Source: Streptomyces lydicus
GTDB taxonomy: Bacteria > Actinomycetota > Actinomycetes > Streptomycetales > Streptomycetaceae
Reading direction: 5' to 3'
DNA: 64,000 bases
Assembly: GCF_000717345.1 (NCBI RefSeq)
Contig: NZ_JNZA01000006.1
Location: 124,001-188,000, forward strand
The stretch's first letter is position 1, and the number at the start of each line of letters is the position of its first letter. A program made the position numbers and the translations under genes. The notes beneath the pieces are model-generated. The model did not search any database and was not told where the DNA came from. It saw only the letters and a list, made by a program, of their open reading frames with translations. Shown piece after piece: positions 33,891-43,069 of the stretch.

Positions 33891-35558
33891 ATGGAGACCG
33901 AGTCGGAGCCATACGTCCGTCTTGCGACCCTGCGGCAGCTGCACCAAGTGGTCGCCGAGCTGAACACCGCACGCAGCCTTGCGGACACCTTGCAGACCGT
34001 CGCCGACGGGGCGCTCACCGGCCTGGGCTATGAACTGGCCGCGGTCAACCTCGTCCGGCCGGACGGCGACCTCGTCGTCGCCGCCGTCGCCGGCAGCGCG
34101 GGCGCCGAGGCCCTGATGGCCGGCCGGGTCGGCTCGCGGTCCTCCTGGGAACGCCGGCTGTCCATGGGGGAACGCTGGGGCAACCTGTGCTTCATCCCGT
34201 ACACCGAGGGCTGGGTCCTCGACGACGACGACGTACCGCAGTGGCACACCGCCGGCCCCGCCCCCCGGTTCCCCGACGAGTGGCACCCCATGGACCGGCT
34301 CTTCGCCCCCATGTACACCGCCGTCAACGGCGGCGGCGAACTCCTCGGAGTGATCTCCGTCGACCGGCCCCGCAACGGCCGCCGGCCCGGCCCCTGGGGG
34401 CAGGAAGCCCTCCAGATGTACGCGTTCCAGTCCGCCATCGCCATCAGCAACGCCCGCCTCCGCGCCAACATGCAACGCGCACTGGTCCGCCTGGAACGCG
34501 AACAGCAGGCCCTGCGCGCCAGCGAGGAAAGCTTCCGCCAAGCCTTCGAGTACGCCCCCAGCGGCATGGCCGTGGCCGAAATGGGCGGCGACCAGCACGG
34601 CCGCCTCCTCCGCACCAACGACGCACTGTGCCGCCTGCTCGGCCGCACCGCGTCCGGACTGCGCCGCTACTCCTTCTCCGACCTCGTCCACCCCGAGGAC
34701 ATCGGCACCCTGCTGCGCACCTCCGCCGAGGGCGGCCGCGCCGAACTGCGCCTCGCCCGCCGCGACGGCACCTACGTGTGGGTCTCGCTGCGCAACTCCG
34801 TCGTCGCCGACACCGCCGACGGCCCCCGCTACCTCCTCACCCACGTCGAGGACATCGAGGAGCGCAAGCGGCACGAACTCCAGCTCGCGCACCGCGCCAG
34901 CCACGACTCGCTGACCGGCCTGCCCAACAGCGCCGAACTGCGCACCCGCCTCGGCGCCCGGCTGTGCTCCCGCCCCGCCGGATCGATGGCCGACGCCTAC
35001 GCCTCGGCCGGCGGCCACCCCAGCGACCCGCACGGCTTCCGCACCAACAACAAGGAGCCCTTCGAGGGCGTCGACGGCTTCGAGGGCAACACCCGCGCCC
35101 CCTTCGACCACCACGTCCACCTCGTCGCCCCCGCCGAGGGCCCCGCCGACGACGGCTCCAAGGGCCTCGCGGTGCTCTTCTGCGACCTCGACGGCTTCAA
35201 ATCGATCAACGACCGCTTCGGGCACAACACCGGCGACGCGGTACTCATCGAGGTCGCCCGCCGCCTGACCAGCGGCGTCCGCGACGGCGACACCGTCGCC
35301 CGGCTCGGCGGCGACGAATTCGTGGTGCTCGCCGACGGCCTCGGCACCGCCGACGCCCAGGACCTCGCCGTCCGCCTCCGCAACGCGATCATCCCGCCCA
35401 TCCGCGTCGAGGGCCGGGCCGTCCGGGTCGGCGCCAGCTTCGGCATCGGCTGGGCCAGCTGCGGAATGACCGCCGAGGAAGTACTGGAGTCCGCCGACCA
35501 GCGGATGTACGTGGAAAAGCGCTCCCGCTCCAAGGCCAACCGGCGTGCCGCCGGCTAG
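33891..35558 (+). CDS. cdgB: Diguanylate cyclase CdgB (GAF-PAS-GGDEF)
   Basis: 555 residues from ATG 33891 (METESEPYVRL), with AGGGAG upstream; an in-frame GTG at 33825 is rejected because it sits inside a hairpin without a Shine-Dalgarno. Order: coiled helix, GAF domain (about 20-190), PAS domain (about 205-330) and GGDEF domain (about 340-545). The catalytic motif RLGGDEF is intact. An inhibitory I-site RDGD lies five residues before it. An insertion of roughly 60 residues, rich in Pro, Gly and Asp, separates the first GGDEF strand (SHDSLTGLPN) from GLAVLFCDLDGFKSIND. It should make c-di-GMP, which controls Streptomyces development through BldD. Confidence 0.88.
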   Translation: METESEPYVRLATLRQLHQVVAELNTARSLADTLQTVADGALTGLGYELAAVNLVRPDGDLVVAAVAGSAGAEALMAGRVGSRSSWERRLSMGERWGNLCFIPYTEGWVLDDDDVPQWHTAGPAPRFPDEWHPMDRLFAPMYTAVNGGGELLGVISVDRPRNGRRPGPWGQEALQMYAFQSAIAISNARLRANMQRALVRLEREQQALRASEESFRQAFEYAPSGMAVAEMGGDQHGRLLRTNDALCRLLGRTASGLRRYSFSDLVHPEDIGTLLRTSAEGGRAELRLARRDGTYVWVSLRNSVVADTADGPRYLLTHVEDIEERKRHELQLAHRASHDSLTGLPNSAELRTRLGARLCSRPAGSMADAYASAGGHPSDPHGFRTNNKEPFEGVDGFEGNTRAPFDHHVHLVAPAEGPADDGSKGLAVLFCDLDGFKSINDRFGHNTGDAVLIEVARRLTSGVRDGDTVARLGGDEFVVLADGLGTADAQDLAVRLRNAIIPPIRVEGRAVRVGASFGIGWASCGMTAEEVLESADQRMYVEKRSRSKANRRAAG

Positions 35559-35829
35559 CGAGCCCCGCACCGGACGGCGCGGGCGGGACGCGGTGCCGCG
35601 TATCTCACATCCGGGGCCCGCCGGCCGCCGCACCAGCAGTTCACCGTTCCGTAGCGATCTTGTGCTCCGCCGGGGCCGGTGTGCGCCAGGTGCGAGAGGG
35701 TAGGCTGCGCCGATGCGGCGCGCGCCGCCCGGGGGCCCGTAAGACAATTTTCGCGCAGACGCCGAGATGTCTGCGCACGCGTACCGATCGCGTACACGAC
35801 GCGCACAGATCGCTTGGGAGTGACACGGA

Positions 35830-36729
35830 ATGACGGCCGGCAACAACGGCGCGGACACGCCGGAGAACGACGACCCGTTCGGCTATCTCTACCGCTCGGA
35901 AGGCGGCCAGGGCGGCTCGGCGGGCGACGGCGCCGCGACCCGGCAGCCGGGAGTTCCGCGCACCTCCTACAACCAGGTCCGCGCGGTCGGCCAGCGCCAG
36001 TACGGCCAGCAGTCGCAGCAGGTGACCTACGGGCAGCAGAACGCCCACTACGCCGCCCCCGAGACCCTGCCCGGCGGCGACCGCACCCGCCCCACCCCCG
36101 CCCCGGGCCACGGCGGCGCCCCCGAGCCGCGCCGCCGCAACGGCCTGCTGATCGGCGCCGTCGCAGTGGTCGCCGTGGTCTGCATAGGCATCGGCGTGGC
36201 CATGCTCACCAACGGCAACGACAACAAGGACACCTCCGCCGGCAAGCCCGGCCCGACCGCCGGCGACACGGTGGCCCCCTCGGGCCAGCCCCCCGCCAAG
36301 CCCAAGCCCGGCCAGCTGCCCAAGCAGGACGCGGGCAGCCTGCGGCTCGACGGCGGGGCGTCCACGGCGAAGGACGTCCCCGGGGCCCGCTCGGCCGGCG
36401 GGACGTATGTCGCGGGCATGAACACCCCCGGCGCGTCGGCCACCTGGACCGTGGACGTGGACGCCCCCGGCCGGTACAAACTCTGGGTCGGCTACGGCGT
36501 GCCCGGCAAGGACGAAAACCTCACGCTGAACATCAACGGCAAGGCCGAATCCCGGCCGATCAACATGGAGAACTTCGCCCACGCCCCGGAGGGCGCCTGG
36601 GACAAGGGCTGGACCAAGACCTGGTCGTACATCCAGCTCAACAAGGGGACCAACTCTGTCAAGCTGTCCTGCGAGAGCGGGAACCAGTGCGACGTGAACC
36701 TCGACAAGATCTGGCTGACCAGGAACTAA
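35830..36729 (+). CDS. Membrane-anchored carbohydrate-binding (CBM35-like) protein
   Basis: A 299-residue type II membrane protein with GGGAG upstream. The N-terminal ~105 residues are a Gln/Gly/Pro-rich cytoplasmic tail (QYGQQSQQVTYGQQ). One transmembrane helix lies at about 107-127. A Pro/Lys linker follows, then an extracytoplasmic beta-sandwich (about 165-299) with motifs AGMNTPGASATWTVDVDAPGRYKLWVGYGVPG and NSVKLSCESGNQCDVNLDKIWL, typical of CBM35/CBM6 modules that bind polysaccharide. It probably binds cell-wall or environmental glycans. A strong terminator follows. Confidence 0.8.
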   Translation: MTAGNNGADTPENDDPFGYLYRSEGGQGGSAGDGAATRQPGVPRTSYNQVRAVGQRQYGQQSQQVTYGQQNAHYAAPETLPGGDRTRPTPAPGHGGAPEPRRRNGLLIGAVAVVAVVCIGIGVAMLTNGNDNKDTSAGKPGPTAGDTVAPSGQPPAKPKPGQLPKQDAGSLRLDGGASTAKDVPGARSAGGTYVAGMNTPGASATWTVDVDAPGRYKLWVGYGVPGKDENLTLNINGKAESRPINMENFAHAPEGAWDKGWTKTWSYIQLNKGTNSVKLSCESGNQCDVNLDKIWLTRN

Positions 36730-36850
36730 GCCATCGGCGGCGGTGCCGCCGGGAAGGCCCGTGCCAGCACGGGCGCGTAGCCGATCGCCCGACGTCTTCG
36801 GTGCGACGCCCTTCGCCTCCGCTGCGGGGCTCCTGGACCCTGACGTTGTC

Positions 36851-36892
36851 GGCCGCGGCCGGAGAGGATTTCCTCTCCGGCCGCGGCCTTTT
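36851..36892 (+). terminator. Strong rho-independent terminator
   Basis: A perfect 18-bp stem (36851-36868 with 36871-36888, arms beginning GGCCGCGGCC) closed by a TT loop and followed by TTTT. It lies 122 bases after the CBM35-like gene and probably also stops the convergent SH3-like gene. Confidence 0.9.
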
Positions 36893-36945
36893 GGCTGAGG
36901 GCGGCGATCCCGGCGTGGACGGCCGGTGAGCCCTCCGCCCGGTCG

Positions 36946-37314
36946 TCAGATGCGGCCGCCCTCCACGCAGGCGGCGGCGACCCACCCGGACCTGTTGCCC
37001 CACACCACCTTGAGCCAGTCGTTGTCCGACGGCCCTCCGTGCCAGCAGGTGTAGGAGCCGCCGCTGTTGTTCCGCACACACGGGGTGTGCGTACAGGCGA
37101 CCTTCGCGCCGGAATCGCCGATGGTCGCGAGCTTGGCCGAGGACGTGCTCGCGGCGGCCCGGATGGTGAACGAATGCCCCTCCACCGCCCACACACCGGC
37201 TCGGTCCGCTGCGGCGGCACCGGCCGTCGTCGCAACGGCGCCCATGGCGGACACGATCCCGAAGGTGACCATTCCCGTCGCCGCGATGCGTGCGAGCTTC
37301 CTCGTGGTCTGCAC
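36946..37314 (-). CDS. Small secreted SH3-like protein
   Basis: 122 residues. A Sec signal peptide (MQTTRKLARIAATGMVTFGIVSAMGAV...GAAAA, about 1-35) leads to a mature domain of ~85 residues. It has four cysteines (ACTHTPC, SYTCW and AAC) that could form two disulfides, and ends GNRSGWVAAACVEGGRI like bacterial SH3 modules. Such small SH3 proteins are frequent in Streptomyces and may bind cell wall; no enzyme domain is attached. Confidence 0.75.
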   Translation of the reverse strand: MQTTRKLARIAATGMVTFGIVSAMGAVATTAGAAAADRAGVWAVEGHSFTIRAAASTSSAKLATIGDSGAKVACTHTPCVRNNSGGSYTCWHGGPSDNDWLKVVWGNRSGWVAAACVEGGRI

Positions 37315-37446
37315 TGTCGCCTCCCAGAGATAATGATCAAGGTGATGATATTCAGCAGCCAGGAGAAGTGGCGAGGCGCATATCAGCCAGGGTGCTTGAC
37401 GGGAAGTCGCATCAGCGATCGCGCGCCACCGGCGAAGAGGCCGACC

Positions 37447-38373
37447 TCACGCCGCCGACGGATGATCCGTCACCACCACGCGCGTCAGCAGCTCCTCATA
37501 CGTCGCCACGTCGAACTCGCCCGCCGCCGGGGCCCGTACCGTCGCCGTGGACAGGGCCACCGCGCGGGACAGCCGCTCCGGCCACGGCAGGTCCTCCACC
37601 AGGCCCGACAGCAGACCGGCCACCGCCGAGTCCCCCGCCCCCGTCGGATTCCCCGCGATCCGCTGCGGCGGCGCGGCCTGCCACACACCGTCCGCGGTGA
37701 CCGCCAGCATGCCGTCCGGCCCCAGCGACGCGGCGACGGCATGCGCGCCACGCCGACGGGCGTCCCGGGCCGCGCGCAGCGGCTCGGTACTCCCCGTGAG
37801 CGCGGCGAGCTCGTCCGCATTGGGCTTCGCGAGATCCGGACGGGCCGCCAGACCCCGGCGCAACGGCTCACCACTCGTGTCGAGCAGCACCGGCACACCC
37901 GCCGTGCGCGCAGCCCGGGTCAGCCGCGCGTAGACGTCCACCGGGACACCCGGCGGCAGACTGCCGCACAGCGCCACTGCCCGCGCCCCGCCCAGCAGTT
38001 CGCGATAGGTGCCCAGGAAGGCGTCCCACTCGGCGGGGGAGACCGTCGGCCCCGGCTCGTTGAGCTGAGTGGTGTCCCCGCCGGCCTCGTCGACGACCGC
38101 GACGGTGCGGCGGGAGGCACCGCCCACCGGCACCAGCGCGTCGGTGACACCGGTGTCCGCGAGCAGCGCGCGCAGCGCCTCCCCCGTACCGCCGCCCGCG
38201 AAGCCGGTGGCCACCGTACGGTGACCGAGCGACGCCAGCACACGGGCCACGTTCAGGCCCTTGCCGCCGGGCCGTTCGGACACCTCCGTGACCCGGTTCG
38301 TGCCGTGCGGACGGAGCCGGGGCAGGCGATAGGTGATGTCCAGGGCGGCGTTCAGCGTGACCGTGAGGATCAT
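37447..38373 (-). CDS. 1-phosphofructokinase/PfkB-family hexose kinase
   Basis: A 308-residue PfkB-fold sugar kinase. MILTVTLNAALDITYRL and GGKGLNVARVLASLG form the substrate side. The C-terminal signature NPTGAGDSAVAGLL carries the catalytic Asp and anion hole. The spacing and N-terminus are typical of the 1-phosphofructokinase/tagatose-6-phosphate kinase branch. Its place just downstream of nagA (196-base gap, same strand) suggests a role in amino-sugar or hexose-phosphate catabolism, but the substrate cannot be read from sequence. Confidence 0.85.
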   Translation of the reverse strand: MILTVTLNAALDITYRLPRLRPHGTNRVTEVSERPGGKGLNVARVLASLGHRTVATGFAGGGTGEALRALLADTGVTDALVPVGGASRRTVAVVDEAGGDTTQLNEPGPTVSPAEWDAFLGTYRELLGGARAVALCGSLPPGVPVDVYARLTRAARTAGVPVLLDTSGEPLRRGLAARPDLAKPNADELAALTGSTEPLRAARDARRRGAHAVAASLGPDGMLAVTADGVWQAAPPQRIAGNPTGAGDSAVAGLLSGLVEDLPWPERLSRAVALSTATVRAPAAGEFDVATYEELLTRVVVTDHPSAA

Positions 38374-38568
38374 GGTCGCCCCTCCGGGCAGTCATGGCCG
38401 GGCGGCCGTGGGTCGGGCCACCGCACGCGGCGGCATGCGGACAAGTGCGCGAGCGATCATGCCATCGCGCAGGGCTGTTGGCCCAGACCCGGGGTAACCC
38501 GGCCGGTGACCCCCGGCCACCAGGAGGGACGGCAGCCGACGTAGCCGGCCCGGCCCCACCGCGGAGCG

Positions 38569-39783
38569 TCACACCCCCCGGGGACGCACCAGCCACTCGC
38601 CCCGACGCATGACACCGACCACGTCCCACGCCGCGTCCAGCACCACCAGGTCGGCGTCCTTGCCGACCTCCAGGGAACCCACCCGGTCATCGATGCCCAG
38701 CAGCCGGGCCGGGTTCGCCGAGAGCGCCTGCACCGCCTGATCAACCGTCAGGCCGTCGAGCGTCACCGCACGCTTGAACGCCCGGTCCAGCGTCAGCGTC
38801 GAGCCCGCGATGGAACCCGCCGTCGGCCCCTCACTGATCCGCGCCACACCGTCCCTGACCTCGACCCGCATCGGCCCGAGCGGATACATCCCGTCGCTCA
38901 TACCGGCCGCGCCCATCGCGTCCGTGATGAACGCGACCCGCCCCGCACCCGCCTCACGCACCGCCAACTGCAGCACCGCCGGATGCAGATGCGTACCGTC
39001 ATTGATCAACTCGACGGTGATCCGCTCGTCCTCCAGCAGGGCGGCGACCGGACCCGGCGCCCGGTGGCCGAGCGGCGGCATCGCGTTGAAGAGATGCGTG
39101 GCGACCGTGGCGCCCGCGTCGATGGCCTCCCGCGTCGCGTCGTACGACGAATCCGTGTGCCCGATGGCGGCGATCACCCCCGCCTCGGCCAGCAGCCGCA
39201 CGGACGCAAGCCCCCCGGGCAACTCCGGCGCCACGGTCATCATCACCGCGGTACCGTGCGCGGCGTCCACCAGCTTGCGGACATCCGCCGGATCCGGATC
39301 GCGCAGCAGCCCCGGCTGGTGGGCCCCGCAGCGCTGCGGGGAGATGAACGGCCCCTCGAAATGGATACCGGCCAACTCACCCTGCTGCACCAGCTCGGCG
39401 AGCACGGCGGCCTGCCGGGCCAGCTCGGTGAGCTCACCGGTGACCGTGGAGGCGACCATCGACGTCGTGCCGCGCCTGCGGTGGGTCTCGACCACCGTCA
39501 TGCACTCGCCCGGGTCCGCCGACGAGAAGGAACCGCCACCCCCGCCGTGCACATGCATGTCGACGAACCCGGGCACGATCAGATGCCCCGTGAGGTCCAC
39601 CACACCCGCCGCGTCCCCGCCCCCGGCCGGATCCACGTCACGGCTGTGGACCCCGGCGATCCGGCCGCCCTCGACGGTGATCCGGCCGCTCCCGACGACG
39701 CCGGACGGCCGGGCGATCCGGGCGCCGGCCAGCACCGTGCGCCGGGAATCCGACGGCGGCTGCGCGGACTGTTGCTGTGCCAT
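38569..39783 (-). CDS. nagA: N-acetylglucosamine-6-phosphate deacetylase
   Basis: 404 residues of the amidohydrolase superfamily. Motifs are HVHG (77-80), GIHFEGPFISPQRCGAH with the metal-binding Glu, AIGHTDSS, THLFNAMPPLGHR and the catalytic Asp in FITDAMGAAG. It removes acetate from GlcNAc-6-phosphate to give glucosamine-6-phosphate. The start ATG shares a base with the nagK stop (TGATG), so the two are co-translated. DasR control is expected (see the dre-like site upstream of nagK). Confidence 0.93.
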   Translation of the reverse strand: MAQQQSAQPPSDSRRTVLAGARIARPSGVVGSGRITVEGGRIAGVHSRDVDPAGGGDAAGVVDLTGHLIVPGFVDMHVHGGGGGSFSSADPGECMTVVETHRRRGTTSMVASTVTGELTELARQAAVLAELVQQGELAGIHFEGPFISPQRCGAHQPGLLRDPDPADVRKLVDAAHGTAVMMTVAPELPGGLASVRLLAEAGVIAAIGHTDSSYDATREAIDAGATVATHLFNAMPPLGHRAPGPVAALLEDERITVELINDGTHLHPAVLQLAVREAGAGRVAFITDAMGAAGMSDGMYPLGPMRVEVRDGVARISEGPTAGSIAGSTLTLDRAFKRAVTLDGLTVDQAVQALSANPARLLGIDDRVGSLEVGKDADLVVLDAAWDVVGVMRRGEWLVRPRGV

Positions 39784-40739
39784 CAGGCGGATACCTCCGT
39801 GGAGAGAAGATCCCAGGCGAGGAGTCCCGCGCCCAGGCAGCCGGCAGCGTCCCCCAGGGCCGCCGGAACGATCGAGGGGAGCCGCTGGAACGTAACGCGC
39901 CGGCGGACCGCTTCCCGCAGAGGCGCGAAGAGCGTGTCACCCGCCTCGGCGAGCCCGCCGCCGATGATCATCGTGTGCGGGTCGAGCAGCGTGAGCCCGG
40001 TGAGCAGACCGTCGGCCAGCGCGTCCACCGCGCCCTGCCACACCGCGCAGGCCCGCGCGTCGCCGGACTCCACGGCCTTCGCCGCGTCCGCCGCGCTGGC
40101 CTGCGGATCGCCGCAGGCCGCCGCCCAGTCCCGGCCCACCGCCGCGGCCGAGGCCACCGTCTCCAGACAGCCGCGCTGACCACAGCCGCAGGCGTGCCCC
40201 CCGGGCCGTACGACGATGTGGCCGATCTCGCCCGCGCTGCCGTGCGCCCCGGCCTCGATCCGCCCGCCGATCCCGATGGCGCCCGCGATGCCGGTGCCCA
40301 GCGGCACGAACAGGAACCGGTCGGCGCCCCGGCCGGCCCCGATCCGCCCCTCGGCCAGACCACCGGTGCGTACGTCGTGCCCGAGGGCGACCGGCACCCC
40401 GCCGAGCCGCTCGGACAGCAGCGCCCGCATCGGTACGTCCCGCCAGCCGAGGTTCGCGGCGTAGACGGCGGTGCCGGTGCGCTCGTCGACGATGCCGGGC
40501 ACAGCGACGCCGGCCGCCTCCGCGGTCGTGCCGAAGCGCGCCGTGCCGATGTCGCGGAGCTCCGCGGCGAAGCCGAGGATGGCCTCGACGACCGCGTCGG
40601 GGCCGCGCTCACGGCCGGTGGGGCGCCGCGCCTCGTACAGCAGGGCGGGCGGCGTCCCGTCGGACGGCGCGGCGTCCACCCCCACGAGGGCGGCTTTCAT
40701 CCCGGTGCCGCCCACATCAAGGGCGATGACGTGTCTCAC
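39783..40739 (-). CDS. nagK: N-acetylglucosamine kinase, ROK family
   Basis: 318 residues. The N-terminal phosphate-binding motif is HVIALDVGGTGMKAALV. The ROK signature region contains GHDVRTGGLAEGRIGAG. The zinc-binding CxCGxxGC-type motif is GHACGCGQRGCLETVAS, with His before it. Together with nagA it forms an operon that phosphorylates and deacetylates GlcNAc derived from chitin or cell wall. In S. coelicolor, nagKA is repressed by DasR. Confidence 0.9.
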   Translation of the reverse strand: MRHVIALDVGGTGMKAALVGVDAAPSDGTPPALLYEARRPTGRERGPDAVVEAILGFAAELRDIGTARFGTTAEAAGVAVPGIVDERTGTAVYAANLGWRDVPMRALLSERLGGVPVALGHDVRTGGLAEGRIGAGRGADRFLFVPLGTGIAGAIGIGGRIEAGAHGSAGEIGHIVVRPGGHACGCGQRGCLETVASAAAVGRDWAAACGDPQASAADAAKAVESGDARACAVWQGAVDALADGLLTGLTLLDPHTMIIGGGLAEAGDTLFAPLREAVRRRVTFQRLPSIVPAALGDAAGCLGAGLLAWDLLSTEVSA

Positions 40740-40766
40740 GGGAACAGTTTCGCGCGCTCCGCCCCG

Positions 40767-40782
40767 AAAGGTCTAGTCCACT
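40767..40782 (-). promoter_or_regulatory. DasR-responsive element (dre)-like site upstream of nagK
   Basis: AAAGGTCTAGTCCACT matches the dre consensus AGTGGTCTAGACCACT at 13 of 16 positions, including the GGTCTAG core. It lies 28 bases before the nagK start codon, where a GntR-type repressor would block initiation. Confidence 0.75.
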
Positions 40783-41131
40783 CACCGGGTGGATCACGGC
40801 GTACCACGGGGTGGAGCAACGGCGGGGGCCCGGGAGGTGCCGGGGGCGCCGATGGGCCGGACCCGGTGGCGTAGGTGGGCCGGACCCGGTGACGTCGGTG
40901 GGTCGAACCCGGTGGCCGCCGCGCGCCGCTCCCGGTGGCCTCCGCGTGCCGATCCCCGTGAAGGAAGTGTGGGAGCCCGATACCGAAGCGCAACCACCGG
41001 TGGTGTAGACCTTGTGGAGAACGCGCGGGAAGCTCGCTGTTCACGCCGGCCGAGGGCGATCCCCGAGACGGCGTAGGGATCCCCGGCAAGCACATGGTTT
41101 TCGGGAACGGGAAAAAGGGCGGTAAACAGAG
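40783..41131. other. nagK-lipoprotein divergent region with short direct repeats
   Basis: The divergent gap (392 bases overall) contains three imperfect copies of a ~25-base unit with the core GGACCCGGTG/GAACCCGGTG at about 40855-40920. It also holds a second dre-like site and a palindrome ACCACCGGTGGT at 40993-41004. Confidence 0.5.
40999..41014 (+). promoter_or_regulatory. Second dre-like site, lipoprotein side
   Basis: GGTGGTGTAGACCTTG matches the dre consensus at 11 of 16 positions, with TGGT and TAGACC intact. It lies 117 bases before the sugar-binding lipoprotein gene. Weaker than the nagK site. Confidence 0.4.
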
Positions 41132-42400
41132 GTGCAGCGGCGGTACTTGAGCGTGGCGGCGGCGGCGATGGCGGCCTCCATGACGCTGACTCTGACCGGC
41201 TGCGGCAGCGGATCGGGCGACGGCGACGTCACCCTCAAGCTGATCGCGGCGGACTACGGCGACAGCGAGGCCAACGGCTCCCAGCACTACTGGGACGAGC
41301 TCACCCGCGCCTTCGAGAAGAAGAACCCCGGCATCAAGGTCGACGTCCAGGTCTACAGCTGGAAGGACGTCGACAAGAAGGTCGAGGACCTCGTCAAGGA
41401 CGGCCACGCCCCGGACCTCGCCCAGATCGGCGCGTACGCCGACTACGCCGCCAAGGGCAAGCTCTACAGCGCCGACCAGCTGCTCTCCATCCCCACCCAG
41501 GCCAACTTCCAGCCCTCCCTCGCGGAGGCCGGCGAGTACCAGCGGGTCCAGTACGGCATGCCCTTCGGCGCCAGCACCCGGCGGCTCTTCTACAACAAGA
41601 AGCTGTTCACCCAGGCCGGCATCACCGCCCCGCCGCAGAGCTGGAGCGACATAGCCCACGACGCCCAGCTGCTGAAGGCACGCGGCGTCAAGATGCCCTA
41701 CGCGCTGCCGCTCGGCCCGGAGGAGACCCAGGCCGAGACGCTGATGTGGATGCTCAGCGGGGGCGGCGGCTACACCGACAGCATCGGCAAGTACCGCATC
41801 GATTCGCCGGAGAACATCAAGACCTTCGACTGGCTGAAGGACAACCTCGTCGGCAAGGGCCTGACCGGCACCGACCCTGCCAAGCTCAACCGCGAGGACG
41901 CCTTCCAGGGCTTCGCCGACGGCGACGTCGGCATGCTCAACGGCCACCCCACCCTCATGAAGCAGGCCGCGGCCAAGGGCATCGACTACGGCACCGTCGA
42001 GCTGCCCGGCATCGACGGCAAGGCCAAGACCACCATGGGTGTCGCCGACTGGATGATGGCGTTCAAGCAGAACGGCCACCGCGCCGAGGCCGGCAAGTTC
42101 CTCGACTTCGTCTACAGCAACAAGAACGTCGAGAAGTTCTCCGGCGACTACGGCCTGCTGCCGGTCACCACCTCCGCCACGCAGGACATGCTCGCCGACG
42201 ACAAGTACGCCAAGCTGCACGGCTTCCTCAAGCAGCTCGCCAACGCCGAGTTCTACCCGGCGAACAAGACCTCCTGGCCGCTGGTCTCCAAGACCGTCAA
42301 GGCCAAGATGGGCGCCGCAGTCGGCCCTGACGGCAACCCGGCCGGCGTCCTCACCGACATCCAGAACACGGCGGACGAGGCCGACAACACCACGGGCTGA
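41132..42400 (+). CDS. Sugar-binding lipoprotein of an ABC transporter
   Basis: 422 residues from GTG 41132. A lipoprotein signal peptide ends in the lipobox LTGC (Cys24). The mature part is a family 1 extracellular solute-binding protein with VTLKLIAADYGDS, FEKKNPGIKVDVQVYSWKD, a hinge near YADYAAKGKLY and GQAVGPDGNPAGVLTDIQNTADEA-like C-terminal helix text. It captures oligosaccharide or amino sugar outside the cell. No permease genes are adjacent, so it must share permeases encoded elsewhere. It is divergent from nagKA. Confidence 0.85.
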   Translation: MQRRYLSVAAAAMAASMTLTLTGCGSGSGDGDVTLKLIAADYGDSEANGSQHYWDELTRAFEKKNPGIKVDVQVYSWKDVDKKVEDLVKDGHAPDLAQIGAYADYAAKGKLYSADQLLSIPTQANFQPSLAEAGEYQRVQYGMPFGASTRRLFYNKKLFTQAGITAPPQSWSDIAHDAQLLKARGVKMPYALPLGPEETQAETLMWMLSGGGGYTDSIGKYRIDSPENIKTFDWLKDNLVGKGLTGTDPAKLNREDAFQGFADGDVGMLNGHPTLMKQAAAKGIDYGTVELPGIDGKAKTTMGVADWMMAFKQNGHRAEAGKFLDFVYSNKNVEKFSGDYGLLPVTTSATQDMLADDKYAKLHGFLKQLANAEFYPANKTSWPLVSKTVKAKMGAAVGPDGNPAGVLTDIQNTADEADNTTG

Positions 42401-42477
42401 CGTTCCGTCGCGCCGCGTCGGGGGCGCGGCCGGGGCTCGCCCCGCCGCACCCCCACCCGCTACACTCCGAGGGAACT

Positions 42478-42494
42478 GATTACTCTCCGTAATC
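42478..42494. promoter_or_regulatory. Inverted repeat upstream of the DUF3263 gene
   Basis: GATTAC-TCTCC-GTAATC, a perfect 6-bp inverted repeat in an AT-richer patch just after a TACACT -10-like hexamer (42461-42466). It could be an operator. Confidence 0.35.
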
Positions 42495-42628
42495 GTTGCC
42501 GTAACAAGGAACAAGCGGCGGCGGACAACGGGAGCGGCCGGTGGGGCACCGGTGGGCACCGGTGGGGCAGAGCTCTCAGGGCCCTCAGGGCCCTCAGGCC
42601 GAAGGGCCTGTCAGACCCTGCGCCTATC

Positions 42629-43069
42629 GTGGAAAACGTGACAACGAGCGACAGCCCCGACACGGAGGACCCGCGCGGTGCGGAGAACGACTTGAGCGGT
42701 ACGGGCGGCCCGGCCGGTGCGGAGAACCCGAGCGGCGCGGACGACCTGTGCGGTACGGACAACCTCGGCGGCGCGGACGACCTCGGCGGTACGGACGACT
42801 CCGGCGGCGCGGATGACCTCGGCGGTACGGGGAGCACGAGCGCCTCGGGTCTGTCCGCTCGGGACGAGGCCGTGCTCGCCGTGGAAAGCCGCTCCTGGCA
42901 GGGCCCCGGCCCGAAGGAGCGCGCCATCCGCGAGCAGCTCGGCATCTCCCCGACCCGCTACTACCAGCTCCTCAACGCCCTGCTCGACGACCCCCAGGCG
43001 CTCGCCCACGCCCCCGTCACGGTCAACCGCCTGCGGCGCGTACGCGACGCCCGCCGCGCCCGCCGCTGA
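42629..43069 (+). CDS. DUF3263-domain protein with repetitive acidic N-terminus
   Basis: 146 residues from GTG 42629; GTG 42638 is possible. The last ~70 residues form the conserved DUF3263 unit: LSARDEAVLAVESRSWQGPGPKERAIREQLGISPTRYYQLLNALLDDPQAL, a helical, HTH-like fold found in actinobacteria. The first ~70 residues are low complexity, built from repeated GGxDDLGGTDD-type units, and encoded by a tandem DNA repeat of about 24-30 bases. The repeat length probably varies between strains. The domain may bind DNA; no experimental role is known to me. Confidence 0.75.
   Translation: MENVTTSDSPDTEDPRGAENDLSGTGGPAGAENPSGADDLCGTDNLGGADDLGGTDDSGGADDLGGTGSTSASGLSARDEAVLAVESRSWQGPGPKERAIREQLGISPTRYYQLLNALLDDPQALAHAPVTVNRLRRVRDARRARR

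Noticed and set aside
33822..35858. 678-codon minus-strand frame opposite cdgB
   Set aside because: Val/Gly/Ala/Asp-rich antisense shadow of a clear GAF-PAS-GGDEF gene.
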